From positions 1 through 5,726 of the forward strand of contig CAMLOB010000292.1 of assembly GCA_946481475.1 (NCBI GenBank): a DNA stretch of 5,726 bases, in the 5' to 3' direction. A program made the translations under genes and the position numbers. Positions 1 through 5,726 of the stretch are shown piece after piece; the first letter of the stretch is position 1; each line of letters opens with the position of its first letter. The notes under the pieces were generated by a model. It had not been told where the DNA came from and did no database searches. It saw only the letters and a list, made by a program, of their open reading frames with translations. The DNA comes from an uncultured Chlorobiota bacterium. GTDB taxonomy: Bacteria; Bacteroidota; Kapaibacteriia; OLB7.

Positions 1-81
1 GAAAAAGCGCGGAGCGCCTTCGCCGATGTAGCTCGTCACGCGCTTCGCTTCCGGATCGATCGACGCTCCGAGCGTTATCGG
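1..81 (-). pseudogene. Continuation of the S8 protease frame beyond the in-frame stop (partial, runs off the window)
   Basis: Reading on in the same frame past the TAA gives 27 codons without a stop, through PITLGASIDPEAKRVTSYIG and on to GEGAPRFF at the window edge. In TPP-II-like enzymes the segment just before the catalytic HGTHVA motif has this character: a short beta strand, then xIxxDxxxxxxS, then a Gly-rich turn. The text therefore looks like the genuine next part of the same protein rather than random sequence. No ATG lies in this stretch, and the only GTG (37-39) sits inside the conserved segment, so a separate downstream gene is unlikely to start here. The stop may be a real nonsense mutation or a base-call error; the window cannot decide. 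Homology is inferred from remembered family patterns. Confidence 0.55.
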
Positions 82-738
82 TTAGTCGCTGTAGTAGTTC
101 TTCTGCGGGAAGATGAACGTCTCGCGTCTCTCGCGATAGCTTTGCATACTCGTCTCCCCTTCAAGACTTCCGTCCACGTCGGCATCGACCGCAACGTACC
201 AGCCGTCGGGACTCTCGTAAAGAACCGCGCCGAAGAGGGTGGAAGATTCCCCGTCGCCGTCGAAGTCCCGGACGCTTGCATTCATGTAGCGGGATTCGTC
301 CATGACGCCGATATACCACGTGTCGTCAACCGGCTGCGGCTCAAGTTCGCCGAACCCTTCAAGCGGAACCGGCACGCTGTCCGAGGTGAGCCGGTCGTCG
401 TCGATGCGGGCCGGATAAAACCGGACGACGTTCGAGCCGGAGACGTCGACCAGGTCGACCACTTTCGGCTCGCCGGTCGAGGTCTGTTGCAGTCCCGGAA
501 TGGAAGGATCGATCCCCGTATCCAGAATCAGCAGCAGCACGCCCCGGCCGTCATACGTCGGATGGTCCAGAAGGAACGTGTCGATGCCGGCGGTGGAGAG
601 AGACATGAAATTCCACGCGGGGAGATAGGGAACTCCGGAGACGCTGTCTCCCTGCTCCTGCGCCGACAGCGGAACGGCCGACAGGCAGAGGAGGGATAAC
701 AGATGGAAAAACGGAAGTAATGGTCGTCTGTTCGGCAC
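82..738 (-). CDS. N-terminal fragment of a secreted S8 (tripeptidyl-peptidase-II-like) subtilase, cut by a TAA stop
   Basis: The 218-residue product starts with a Sec signal peptide: basic MPNRR, a hydrophobic stretch at about 8-24, and likely cleavage after LSA26. The catalytic Asp region of a subtilisin-family protease follows, GRGVLLLILDTGID (65-77, Asp73), then PKVVDLVDVSGS (91-102), a pairing typical of tripeptidyl peptidase II and its bacterial relatives. Residues 156-205 (DFDGDG, then WYVAVDADVDGSLEGE, then a QSYRE segment) resemble the TPP-II insert between the Asp and the His. The frame ends at TAA (82-84) before any HGTH or GTS motif, so this fragment alone cannot be catalytic. The start is GTG at 736-738. 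An in-frame TAA at 760-762 rules out a longer N-terminus, and the signal peptide fits this start. No clear Shine-Dalgarno sequence is visible. The family is assigned from recalled motifs. Family and secretion are well supported; whether the gene is functional is doubtful. Confidence 0.75.
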   Translation of the reverse strand: MPNRRPLLPFFHLLSLLCLSAVPLSAQEQGDSVSGVPYLPAWNFMSLSTAGIDTFLLDHPTYDGRGVLLLILDTGIDPSIPGLQQTSTGEPKVVDLVDVSGSNVVRFYPARIDDDRLTSDSVPVPLEGFGELEPQPVDDTWYIGVMDESRYMNASVRDFDGDGESSTLFGAVLYESPDGWYVAVDADVDGSLEGETSMQSYRERRETFIFPQKNYYSD

Positions 739-772
739 GGTTGTCGTCGTCGCGTCTTTTTATCTGATGAAC

Positions 773-853
773 GAGTGAGAAAAACGAGAAGATAGGGAGG
801 AATGGGGAAGGGAGAGGTGAAAAAAGAATGCCCGGTGGGTGGGGGGAGGGGGG
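773..853. other. Purine-rich tract ending in G runs, upstream of the protease gene
   Basis: On the plus strand this 81-bp stretch has only about 11 pyrimidines. It ends in three G runs, GGG (837-839), GGGGGG (841-846) and GGGGGG (848-853), separated by single T and A bases. It lies in the 5' flank of the leftward protease gene, so a transcript starting to its right would carry a pyrimidine-rich leader. Such tracts can form triplex or G-quadruplex-like structures, but the three runs do not cleanly give four GGG tracts with loops. No recognisable promoter hexamers were found. The composition is seen directly; any function is unknown. Confidence 0.5.
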
Positions 854-958
854 AGCAGTGAGCTATGAGCTATCAGCCGTCAGCAGTGAGTTGTGAGCCG
901 TGAGCTTTCAGCAGTGAGCCGTCAGCCATGAGCAGTGAGGGATCAGCAGTCAGCCGTT
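854..958. repeat. Phased heptamer array, 15 units, consensus AGCNRTS
   Basis: Fifteen consecutive 7-bp units fill 105 bp with no insertion or deletion. They start at 854, 861, 868 and so on to 952. Every unit begins with AG, 13 of 15 begin with AGC, and all 15 have T at position 6. AGCAGTG occurs four times (854, 882, 910, 931). AGCCGTC occurs twice (875, 917). AGCTATG, AGCTATC, AGCCGTG, AGCCATG, AGCAGTC and AGCCGTT occur once each, with AGTTGTG, AGCTTTC and AGGGATC as outliers. The last base is G or C in 14 units, so TGAGC and TCAGC junctions are mixed along the array. Seven is not a multiple of three, so any frame soon meets TGA, which argues against coding. Heptanucleotide arrays called STRRs are known in cyanobacteria; this one resembles them in design only. 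Confidence 0.9.
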
Positions 959-973
959 TGGGCAGAGCATCCT

Positions 974-1151
974 CGACCCTTGACTCATGCTTCCGACTCT
1001 CCGACTTTCAAACAATCCAACCACTCAACTATTGAACAACCGAACCCGACTCCCGCAACCTCTCCAACCACTCAACTATTGAACTACCAAACCACCCCCC
1101 GACCCTTGACTCCCGACTCCCAAACTATTCAACTATTGAACTACCAAACCA
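974..1151. repeat. C-rich interspersed repeat block built on TCAACTATTGAAC and GACCCTTGACTC
   Basis: Several short sequences recur between the heptamer array and the end of the propeller gene. TCAACTATTGAAC occurs at 1025-1037, 1072-1084 and 1129-1141. A 21-bp string around it beginning CCAACCACTC is identical at 1017-1037 and 1064-1084. A 23-bp string ending in ACTACCAAACCA is identical at 1072-1094 and 1129-1151. CGACCCTTGACTC occurs at 974-986 and 1100-1112. The second copy continues as perfect heptamers: GACCCTT (1101), GACTCCC (1108), GACTCCC (1115). The core TCAA-CTA-TTGA is a small inverted repeat, extended to TTCAA-CTA-TTGAA at 1128-1140. The block starts 6 bp beyond the propeller stop codon and could form part of its 3' untranslated region. 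No GC-rich hairpin with a U tract is present, so a terminator cannot be claimed. Confidence 0.85.
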
Positions 1152-1156
1152 GCCTT

Positions 1157-3088
1157 CTATTCAACAACAAACGGAGCAGAGAAGATCTCCCCGTTACTCT
1201 CTGTCCGTGCGATGTAGTATCCCGGTTCCAGATCTTCGATGGAAAGATTGATCGATGCCCCGCTCCCCTGTTGCCGCACTTCCTTTACGTGCTTGCCGAG
1301 GATGTTGACGATGGAGACGGAAGCGTGGGGAGCGATGTTCCCGGGGAGATGAATCGTGATCTCCCCGCGCGTCGGGTTCGGGACGATCAGCATCCGGCCG
1401 GTCCCGGCGATCGGTTCGCTTACGCTGCTGATCCCTCCTTCAATCGTGATGATCCCGTTGATCGGCGGGTTCTCGACGACGGTGTTCTCTACTCCTTGCG
1501 AAGGCCAGCGGACGACGATCCGTTCGATCGACTCGTTCTCCCCGATGCCGAAGTTCCGGATCAACGGTTGCTGTCCGCCGAAGTGACCGTGTCCTGCCGT
1601 CAATTCCTGCATCTGTGTGACTCCGCCGGCGGTCACCATGATCCGGGCACCGATGGCGTCCCGGTTCACTCCGTCGGGGGCCTTCAGCTTCACGCCGATC
1701 CGGTTGTTCCTGTTGCCTGCGTTGTTCTCCAGCAGGTGGAGCGAGTTGTTCTCGTTCTTGTTGGTGTTGATCACGATCAGCAGGTCATCGTCTCCGTCCA
1801 GATCGTAGTCGATCACTTCTCCCGCACCCGGTGCAAGGAGCGAATCGAGCAGACCGAGTTCTTCGGTGATATCGTCGAACCGGTTCGATTCGTTCTGCCG
1901 CAGCATGTAGGTCCGCTCGGTCCCGGCCGTGTTTGCCTGCGGGTACTGCGACTGGTTGATGACAAGGTCGAGCCGCCCGTCGTTGTCGAAGTCGATCCAC
2001 GATCCGCTCATGTCGCCGATGTGTGCGGTCGAGGGGGCATCCCTCTTGATGCGGGTGATCTCCCAGTTCAATGCATAGTTCTCCTCCGGTCCGCCATTGA
2101 CCGCGATCACCGTCCGTCCTTCGCGGATGTTATATCCGCCGTGAACCATCACTTGCAGAATGTCCATATCGCCGTCGTTGTCGAAGTCGGCCGGCATCCC
2201 CTCCCACTGGCACATCGCCTGCCCGTTATCCCCTCCCCAGTGATGTGCGGTGTAGCCCACCTCTTCAGCTACGTCAGTGAACGTCCCGTCGCCGTTATTC
2301 CTCCAGAGACTCCCCGACGTGCGACAGTAAGGGGCGGTGATGATGTCCGGGAAGCCGTCGTTATTCCAGTCGCAGATGTTCGAGCCGTAGAGAGGCTGGG
2401 CAATCGACGCAAGGTTGCTTGCGGCCGACACGTCGGTGAACGTCCCGTCACCGTTGCCCCGGAAGAGATAGTCCGCCATGAAGACGTCGTTCGCGTGATC
2501 CAGCGAATGCGTTCCGACGTACAGATCAAGCTTTCCGTCCAGATTGTAGTCCAGGAAGGCCGTGTTCGTGGCGTTCATCCGGTTGAAGACATTGATCCCG
2601 CTGTTCGGAAGACGGGTGAACCGTCCGTTCCCGTCGTTCAGCATGATCGCCGCTTCATCTTCCGGCATGGTGAACTGCGTTGCAATGAAATAAAAACGCC
2701 CGGTCACCAGATCGACGTCCCCGTCGTTGTCGATGTCGGCCAGTGCTCCCACATCGGCAACCCGTCCGTCGATCTCCGGATTCGGGTTTGCGTTGATCCC
2801 CGACTCTTCGGTGAAATCTACAAACTTTCGTCTGCCCTCGCTTCCGAGTTCCGGGTCGACCGGAACGTTCAGCCACAGACTCAACTGGTTCCGGTTGTTG
2901 ATGCCGTTGATGATCATCAGGTCGGGGTAGTCGTCGCCGTTGACGTCGGAGACGTAGAGACGCCAGGCGGGAACGCCCTCCAGACCGACCGATCCGGTAA
3001 CGTCGTCGAACCAGCTTTCGTCCTGTCCGTGCAGGATGCCGGTCGACAGCATCAGGAAGAGTAAAAGAAAGAAGTAGCGTCCGTTCAT
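1157..3088 (-). CDS. Secreted FG-GAP/VCBS seven-repeat protein with ASPIC/UnbV-like domain and T9SS type A sorting tail
   Basis: The protein has 643 residues. A signal peptide occupies about 1-22 (hydrophobic FFLLLFLMLSTGIL, then HGQ). Seven calcium-loop motifs of the form DxDxDGxxD begin at residues 48, 118, 180, 240, 301, 366 and 427. Their spacing of 60-70 residues matches seven blades of an integrin-alpha-like beta-propeller. Blade signatures such as NNGDGTFTDV (264-273) and GNGDGTFTDV (211-220) are clear. Residues 463-550 match the ASPIC/UnbV (CRTAC1-like) pattern: IGARIMVTAGG, ELTAGHGHFGGQ, then IVVRWPS. The end (566-643) is a T9SS type A sorting domain: PNPTRGEITI, VSIVNILGKHVKEV, then LEPGYYIAR. 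The protein is therefore expected to cross the outer membrane by T9SS and be anchored or released, with a likely binding or adhesion role; the ligand is unknown. The ATG has AGGAG four bases upstream. The gene lies 63 bp after the kinase in the same orientation. Confidence 0.93.
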   Translation of the reverse strand: MNGRYFFLLLFLMLSTGILHGQDESWFDDVTGSVGLEGVPAWRLYVSDVNGDDYPDLMIINGINNRNQLSLWLNVPVDPELGSEGRRKFVDFTEESGINANPNPEIDGRVADVGALADIDNDGDVDLVTGRFYFIATQFTMPEDEAAIMLNDGNGRFTRLPNSGINVFNRMNATNTAFLDYNLDGKLDLYVGTHSLDHANDVFMADYLFRGNGDGTFTDVSAASNLASIAQPLYGSNICDWNNDGFPDIITAPYCRTSGSLWRNNGDGTFTDVAEEVGYTAHHWGGDNGQAMCQWEGMPADFDNDGDMDILQVMVHGGYNIREGRTVIAVNGGPEENYALNWEITRIKRDAPSTAHIGDMSGSWIDFDNDGRLDLVINQSQYPQANTAGTERTYMLRQNESNRFDDITEELGLLDSLLAPGAGEVIDYDLDGDDDLLIVINTNKNENNSLHLLENNAGNRNNRIGVKLKAPDGVNRDAIGARIMVTAGGVTQMQELTAGHGHFGGQQPLIRNFGIGENESIERIVVRWPSQGVENTVVENPPINGIITIEGGISSVSEPIAGTGRMLIVPNPTRGEITIHLPGNIAPHASVSIVNILGKHVKEVRQQGSGASINLSIEDLEPGYYIARTESNGEIFSAPFVVE

Positions 3089-3092
3089 CGTT

Positions 3093-3097
3093 CTCCT
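3093..3097 (-). promoter_or_regulatory. Shine-Dalgarno site of the propeller gene
   Basis: On the minus strand AGGAG stands four bases (AACG) before the ATG at 3086-3088. It is the clearest ribosome-binding site in the window. It supports that start codon and shows the gene can be translated independently of the kinase upstream. Confidence 0.7.
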
Positions 3098-3151
3098 GTC
3101 TGTTATGGCGTTATGTGTTCTTTTTCTGAAAAGACAGAGAAAGACCGAGAG

Positions 3152-4969
3152 TTATGATCTCAAGGTCTCTCCCTTCTCTCCGATCTCCGCCGGAAAATTC
3201 CCCTCCTCTTCATCCCCCTTTGTCTCCTGTTCGTTCTGGTTCCCGTTGGTCAAGGGTCTGCGCTTCAGGAATTTCGGCAGGTGATCGAGCGCACCGGCAA
3301 TGCCGTGCCGTTCGTTATCGTCCGGCGGCGGCGGCGGCGGGGGGAGCATGGTCGATTCGGGTGCCAGCGGAAGGTGGACAACAAACGTGCTGCCGCTCCC
3401 CGGCTGACTCTCGACGCGGATGTCTCCGGCGTGTGCCCGGACGGTCCACTCGACGATGGAGAGACCGAGGCCGACCCCTCCCTGTGCGCGACTCCGGGCC
3501 TTGTCCACCCGGTAAAACCGGTCGAAGATCTTCTTCTGGTCATCCTTGCTGATGCCGATTCCCGTATCCCGGACCCGGACTTCGGCGAAGTTCTCGTCCC
3601 GATAAAGCGTCACCGAGATCGCCCCGCCGTGGGGGGTATACTTGACGGCATTGTCCAGCAGGTTGAGGAACATCTGATAGAGCCGGGCGTGATCCCCCAG
3701 CACATACATCTTCTCCTCTTCGTGACGGTAGGTGATCGAAAGATCCTTGTCGGCTCCGAGAATCGCCGTCGCATCGGTCAGGTCGGCCAGCATCTCGTTC
3801 AGGTCGACCGTGTCGTTGCTCAGCCGGATACGCCCCATGTCGGCGCGCGAAAGGAGCAGCAGGTCCTCGACGACGCGGGACATCCGGAGCGTCTCCTGCA
3901 GCGCGCTGGAGATCACCTCCTGATATTCCTCTTTTGTCCGGGCCGAACGGAGCGCAAGTTCCAGTTCTCCTGTCAGGATCGTCAGCGGCGTCCGAAGTTC
4001 GTGCGACGCGTCGGCGGTGAATTGCCGGATGCGACCGAAGGAACTTTCCAGACGGGAGATCATATCGTTCAGCGTCTCGGTCAGTCGCTTGATCTCATCG
4101 TTCGACTTCTTCACCGGAAGACGTCGCGACAGATTGCTGGCGGTGATTTCCTGGGCCGTCCGCGCAAGCTCGTCCACCGGATGGAGGGAAGCCCGGGCAA
4201 AGAACCAGCCGCCGATCGTCGAGACCAGCAGCACCGCCGGAATCAGCAGCATCAGCGTCTGGAGGAAATCATCGAGGGAGGATTGCAATTCGTCGTAGGG
4301 GTAGGCGACCGCGATCAGGGCAGACCGGGATTTTGCCAGGGCCACCCGGAGCGTCTCGTCTTTCGGCTTCCCGTCCGAATCGGGCGTCACCCGGCGCATC
4401 ACGATCGTCTCGAACTTCGCCTCGGCCGTGTCGGCGGTCTTCAGAAAACTCTCCGGCAGACGAAGCGTGTCCCGTCCGAGACTTGCCGACTGGTAGACGA
4501 TCGCGCCGGTGGTGTCCATGATCTGGACCATGAAGTTTCGCGGGTTCAGCACCACATATTCGGTGATCGAGGCCCAGACGTTGTCGATCCCCTCCGGCTT
4601 TGTTCCCGACGTCTTCTGCGTCTTCTCCGAAGGGAGAGGCTGGATCGAGGGGATCACCGAATCGGCCGACTTCGCCGAGTCGATCTCGCGGAAATATTCC
4701 AGTTCCGGTTGTCCGGTGTCCACCGTTCTTGAGTCGGCAATCAGCTTCCGGGTCCGTTCTCGCCGTTCGCGCGGACTGAGCTGGGCCTCCTCGGCCACCT
4801 TCTTGATCTTCGAGTCGAGTCCCTGTACGGCCTTGTTCAGGGCCACATCCAGACCGGTCGTCAACTGGTTGGAGATCGACCGGTAGTTCAGCGCGCCGAA
4901 AACGGCGAGCGAAACGGCCATCACCAGACCGAACCAGAGCGTGAGCTTTGCGCGAAGAGATAAGTTCAT
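3152..4969 (-). CDS. Transmembrane sensor histidine kinase, CusS-like, with an extra C-terminal tail
   Basis: The inner-membrane kinase partners the response regulator encoded just upstream. Numbering from the ATG (605 residues): TM1 about 9-28; extracytoplasmic sensor about 29-236, with a charged, probably helical start; TM2 about 237-258; HAMP about 260-312. The HisKA motif FTADASHELRTPL has the phospho-acceptor His323. The ATPase boxes are intact: N box NLLDNAVKY (436-444), G1 DTGIG (468-472), F box FDRFYRVD (482-489) and G2 GVGLGL (498-503). HAMP, HisKA and HATPase_c in this order are typical of CusS/heavy-metal-type sensors, but the sensor region shows no metal-ligand cluster that would name a stimulus. 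The ATPase fold ends near 537. A 68-residue hydrophilic tail follows with seven prolines (543-549) and a Lys/Glu-rich end. A TTG at 4973-4975 would add two residues (MI); ATG at 4967-4969 is preferred because it is the stronger codon and a TGGA lies at a sensible distance. Confidence 0.93.
   Translation of the reverse strand: MNLSLRAKLTLWFGLVMAVSLAVFGALNYRSISNQLTTGLDVALNKAVQGLDSKIKKVAEEAQLSPRERRERTRKLIADSRTVDTGQPELEYFREIDSAKSADSVIPSIQPLPSEKTQKTSGTKPEGIDNVWASITEYVVLNPRNFMVQIMDTTGAIVYQSASLGRDTLRLPESFLKTADTAEAKFETIVMRRVTPDSDGKPKDETLRVALAKSRSALIAVAYPYDELQSSLDDFLQTLMLLIPAVLLVSTIGGWFFARASLHPVDELARTAQEITASNLSRRLPVKKSNDEIKRLTETLNDMISRLESSFGRIRQFTADASHELRTPLTILTGELELALRSARTKEEYQEVISSALQETLRMSRVVEDLLLLSRADMGRIRLSNDTVDLNEMLADLTDATAILGADKDLSITYRHEEEKMYVLGDHARLYQMFLNLLDNAVKYTPHGGAISVTLYRDENFAEVRVRDTGIGISKDDQKKIFDRFYRVDKARSRAQGGVGLGLSIVEWTVRAHAGDIRVESQPGSGSTFVVHLPLAPESTMLPPPPPPPDDNERHGIAGALDHLPKFLKRRPLTNGNQNEQETKGDEEEGNFPAEIGEKGETLRS
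3323..3340. repeat. (CGG)6 trinucleotide repeat inside the kinase gene
   Basis: Six perfect CGG units on the plus strand read as six CCG proline codons on the coding strand; with the adjoining CCC (3341-3343) they make the seven-proline run in the kinase tail. Gain or loss of a unit would keep the frame and only change the proline count. Confidence 0.9.
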
Positions 4970-4976
4970 AATCAAT

Positions 4977-4980
4977 TCCA
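4977..4980 (-). promoter_or_regulatory. Weak Shine-Dalgarno (TGGA) that favours the ATG start of the kinase
   Basis: On the minus strand TGGA is followed by ATTGATT before the ATG at 4967-4969, a spacing of seven bases. From the alternative TTG at 4973-4975 the spacing would be only one base. The match is short, so it helps the choice of start without proving it. Confidence 0.35.
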
Positions 4981-5023
4981 GTCAATAGGCGGCTTTCGTC
5001 TCCGTTCGGGACGAATCAATCGG

Positions 5024-5046
5024 TCCGGCGGGTTCCATCCGGCGGG
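5024..5046. repeat. Pair of 9-bp direct repeats between regulator and kinase genes
   Basis: TCCGGCGGG occurs at 5024-5032 and 5038-5046, separated by TTCCA, a 14-bp period. It lies in the 94-bp gap between the two-component genes. OmpR-family regulators bind paired direct repeats, but usually about 10-11 bp apart, so this may be chance in GC-rich DNA. The repeat is seen directly; a regulatory role is only a possibility. Confidence 0.4.
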
Positions 5047-5063
5047 ACATCTCTCCGGAGGCA

Positions 5064-5726
5064 TCACGCCTCGTCCCCTTCCGGCGGCCTCTCCCGCATC
5101 ACGTAGCCGACCCCCCGGATCGAGTGGATCAGCCGCGGACGTTCATCGACCTCGATCTTGTTCCGAAGCCGGTTGATGTAGACGTCGACGAGATTCGACT
5201 CGATGTCGAAGTTGTAGTTCCAGACGTGTTGCGTGATCACCGAACGGCTCAGCACCCGGTCGGCATTTCGCATCAGATACTCCAGCAGCGCATATTCGCG
5301 TGCCGTCAGTTCAATCTCCTCCTCTCCCCGCCGTGCCTTGTGGCTGATCGTGTCCAGCACCAGATCTCCCACCTCAAGCTGCGTCGTCTTCTCGACGGTC
5401 GAGCGGCGAAGGAGGGAGCGGATGCGGGCGGTCAGCTCCTCGAAATGGAACGGCTTGGCCAGATAGTCATCGGCTCCGGAGTCAAGACCGATGACCTTGT
5501 CCTGAATTGTTCCCTTTGCGGTCAGGATCAGAACCGGTGTGCGGATTCCCCGGGCGCGAAGCTCGCGCAGAAGGGAGATACCGTCCCGCTTCGGGAGCAT
5601 CAGATCCAGGATAATCCCCTCGTATTCCCCCTTCAGGGCCATTTCCAGCCCTTCCTCCCCGTCGTATGCCGACTCCATCTCGTACCCCTCTTCCTGCAAT
5701 CCCTTCGTGATGAAGTTCGCCACCTT
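5064..5726 (-). CDS. OmpR/PhoB-family response regulator, N-terminus beyond the window
   Basis: This is the DNA-binding partner of the kinase that follows. The visible 220 residues begin KVANFITKGLQEEGY, which in CusR/CopR-type regulators comes right after the first strand and acidic pair (usually MRILxVEDE), so about 10-12 residues are missing. A GTG at 5721-5723 could be mistaken for the start, but it lies inside the receiver domain and would remove the acidic pocket. Receiver landmarks: phospho-acceptor Asp41 in ILDLMLPKRDG, switch Thr69 in LILTAK, Lys91 in LAKPF. The winged-helix output domain covers about 121-209, with ELTAREYALLEYL, VDVYINRLRNKI and IHSIRGVGYV as hallmarks. The stop (TGA, 5064-5066) is 94 bp before the kinase ATG. 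The family is certain. CusR-like fits best by sequence style, but the signal and target genes are not shown. Confidence 0.95.
   Translation of the reverse strand, partial: KVANFITKGLQEEGYEMESAYDGEEGLEMALKGEYEGIILDLMLPKRDGISLLRELRARGIRTPVLILTAKGTIQDKVIGLDSGADDYLAKPFHFEELTARIRSLLRRSTVEKTTQLEVGDLVLDTISHKARRGEEEIELTAREYALLEYLMRNADRVLSRSVITQHVWNYNFDIESNLVDVYINRLRNKIEVDERPRLIHSIRGVGYVMRERPPEGDEA

Noticed and set aside
142..699. A 185-codon plus-strand frame opposite the protease fragment
   Set aside because: Composition is that of a shadow; the minus strand has a signal peptide and the subtilase Asp motif.
837..853. Canonical G-quadruplex
   Set aside because: The three G runs do not give four GGG tracts with at least one base in each loop, so only a bulged or two-tetrad form is possible.
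854..1151. CRISPR array
   Set aside because: Units are 7 bp or irregular 13-23 bp strings without spacers of even length, and there are no cas genes nearby.
935..3064. A 709-codon open frame on the plus strand, longer than the real gene beneath it
   Set aside because: It is the mirror of the propeller gene: its text is rich in V, D and R from reversed GAC/GTC codons and has no recognisable domain. Its first part translates the repeat block (QLLNYQT repeated). The minus-strand frame has a signal peptide, seven motifs, a sorting tail and a Shine-Dalgarno site.
3119..3134. TCTTTT-TCTG-AAAAGA hairpin between kinase and propeller genes as a terminator
   Set aside because: The stem is six pairs with only one G-C pair and is not followed by a T tract on the minus strand; too weak to call.
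3281..4732. A 483-codon open frame on the plus strand opposite the kinase
   Set aside because: Arg/Val/Asp-rich shadow text with no domain; the opposite strand encodes an intact histidine kinase.
4269..4985. A 238-codon minus-strand frame overlapping the start of the kinase in another frame
   Set aside because: Low-complexity R/G/D text without domain features, fully covered by the kinase N-terminus in its real frame.
5064..5723. Complete 219-residue response regulator starting at the GTG at 5721-5723
   Set aside because: The frame is open to the window edge and this start would delete the first beta strand and acidic pair needed by a receiver domain; the gene is cut by the window instead.

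Overview
The window looks like a piece of chromosome from a bacterium of the Bacteroidota/Chlorobi-Ignavibacteria side of the FCB group, with fairly high GC by eye. The main evidence is the end of the protein encoded at 1157-3088. It has a type A C-terminal sorting domain of the kind recognised by the type IX secretion system (T9SS), which is essentially confined to that lineage. Genus or species cannot be named from the sequence. All recognisable genes are on the minus strand, so they read from the right edge to the left.

Layout in transcription order: (1) 5726-5064, an OmpR/PhoB-type response regulator whose first residues lie beyond the window. (2) 4969-3152, its partner, a CusS-like transmembrane sensor histidine kinase with an unusual poly-proline and charged tail. 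(3) 3088-1157, a secreted seven-repeat FG-GAP/VCBS protein with an ASPIC/UnbV-like domain and a T9SS sorting tail. (4) 1156-739, a 418-bp spacer filled with short phased repeats of two kinds. (5) 738-82, the signal peptide and N-terminal part of a tripeptidyl-peptidase-II-like subtilase (S8). A TAA stop cuts it off before the catalytic His, yet homologous-looking sequence continues in the same frame to the window edge (81-1).

The regulator and kinase are 94 bp apart and form an ordinary two-component pair, most similar in architecture to metal or envelope-stress systems. The propeller gene starts 63 bp after the kinase with its own Shine-Dalgarno sequence. It may be co-transcribed or a target, but nothing in the sequence proves either. 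The protease fragment is separated by the repeat-filled spacer and probably has its own promoter.

The parts that the genes do not explain are the spacer and the broken protease. The spacer holds a perfectly phased array of 15 heptamers at 854-958. It abuts a second C-rich repeat block at 974-1151, and the G/C strand bias flips sharply between the two. I see no transposase, CRISPR array, tRNA or rRNA, and no convincing new multi-gene system.
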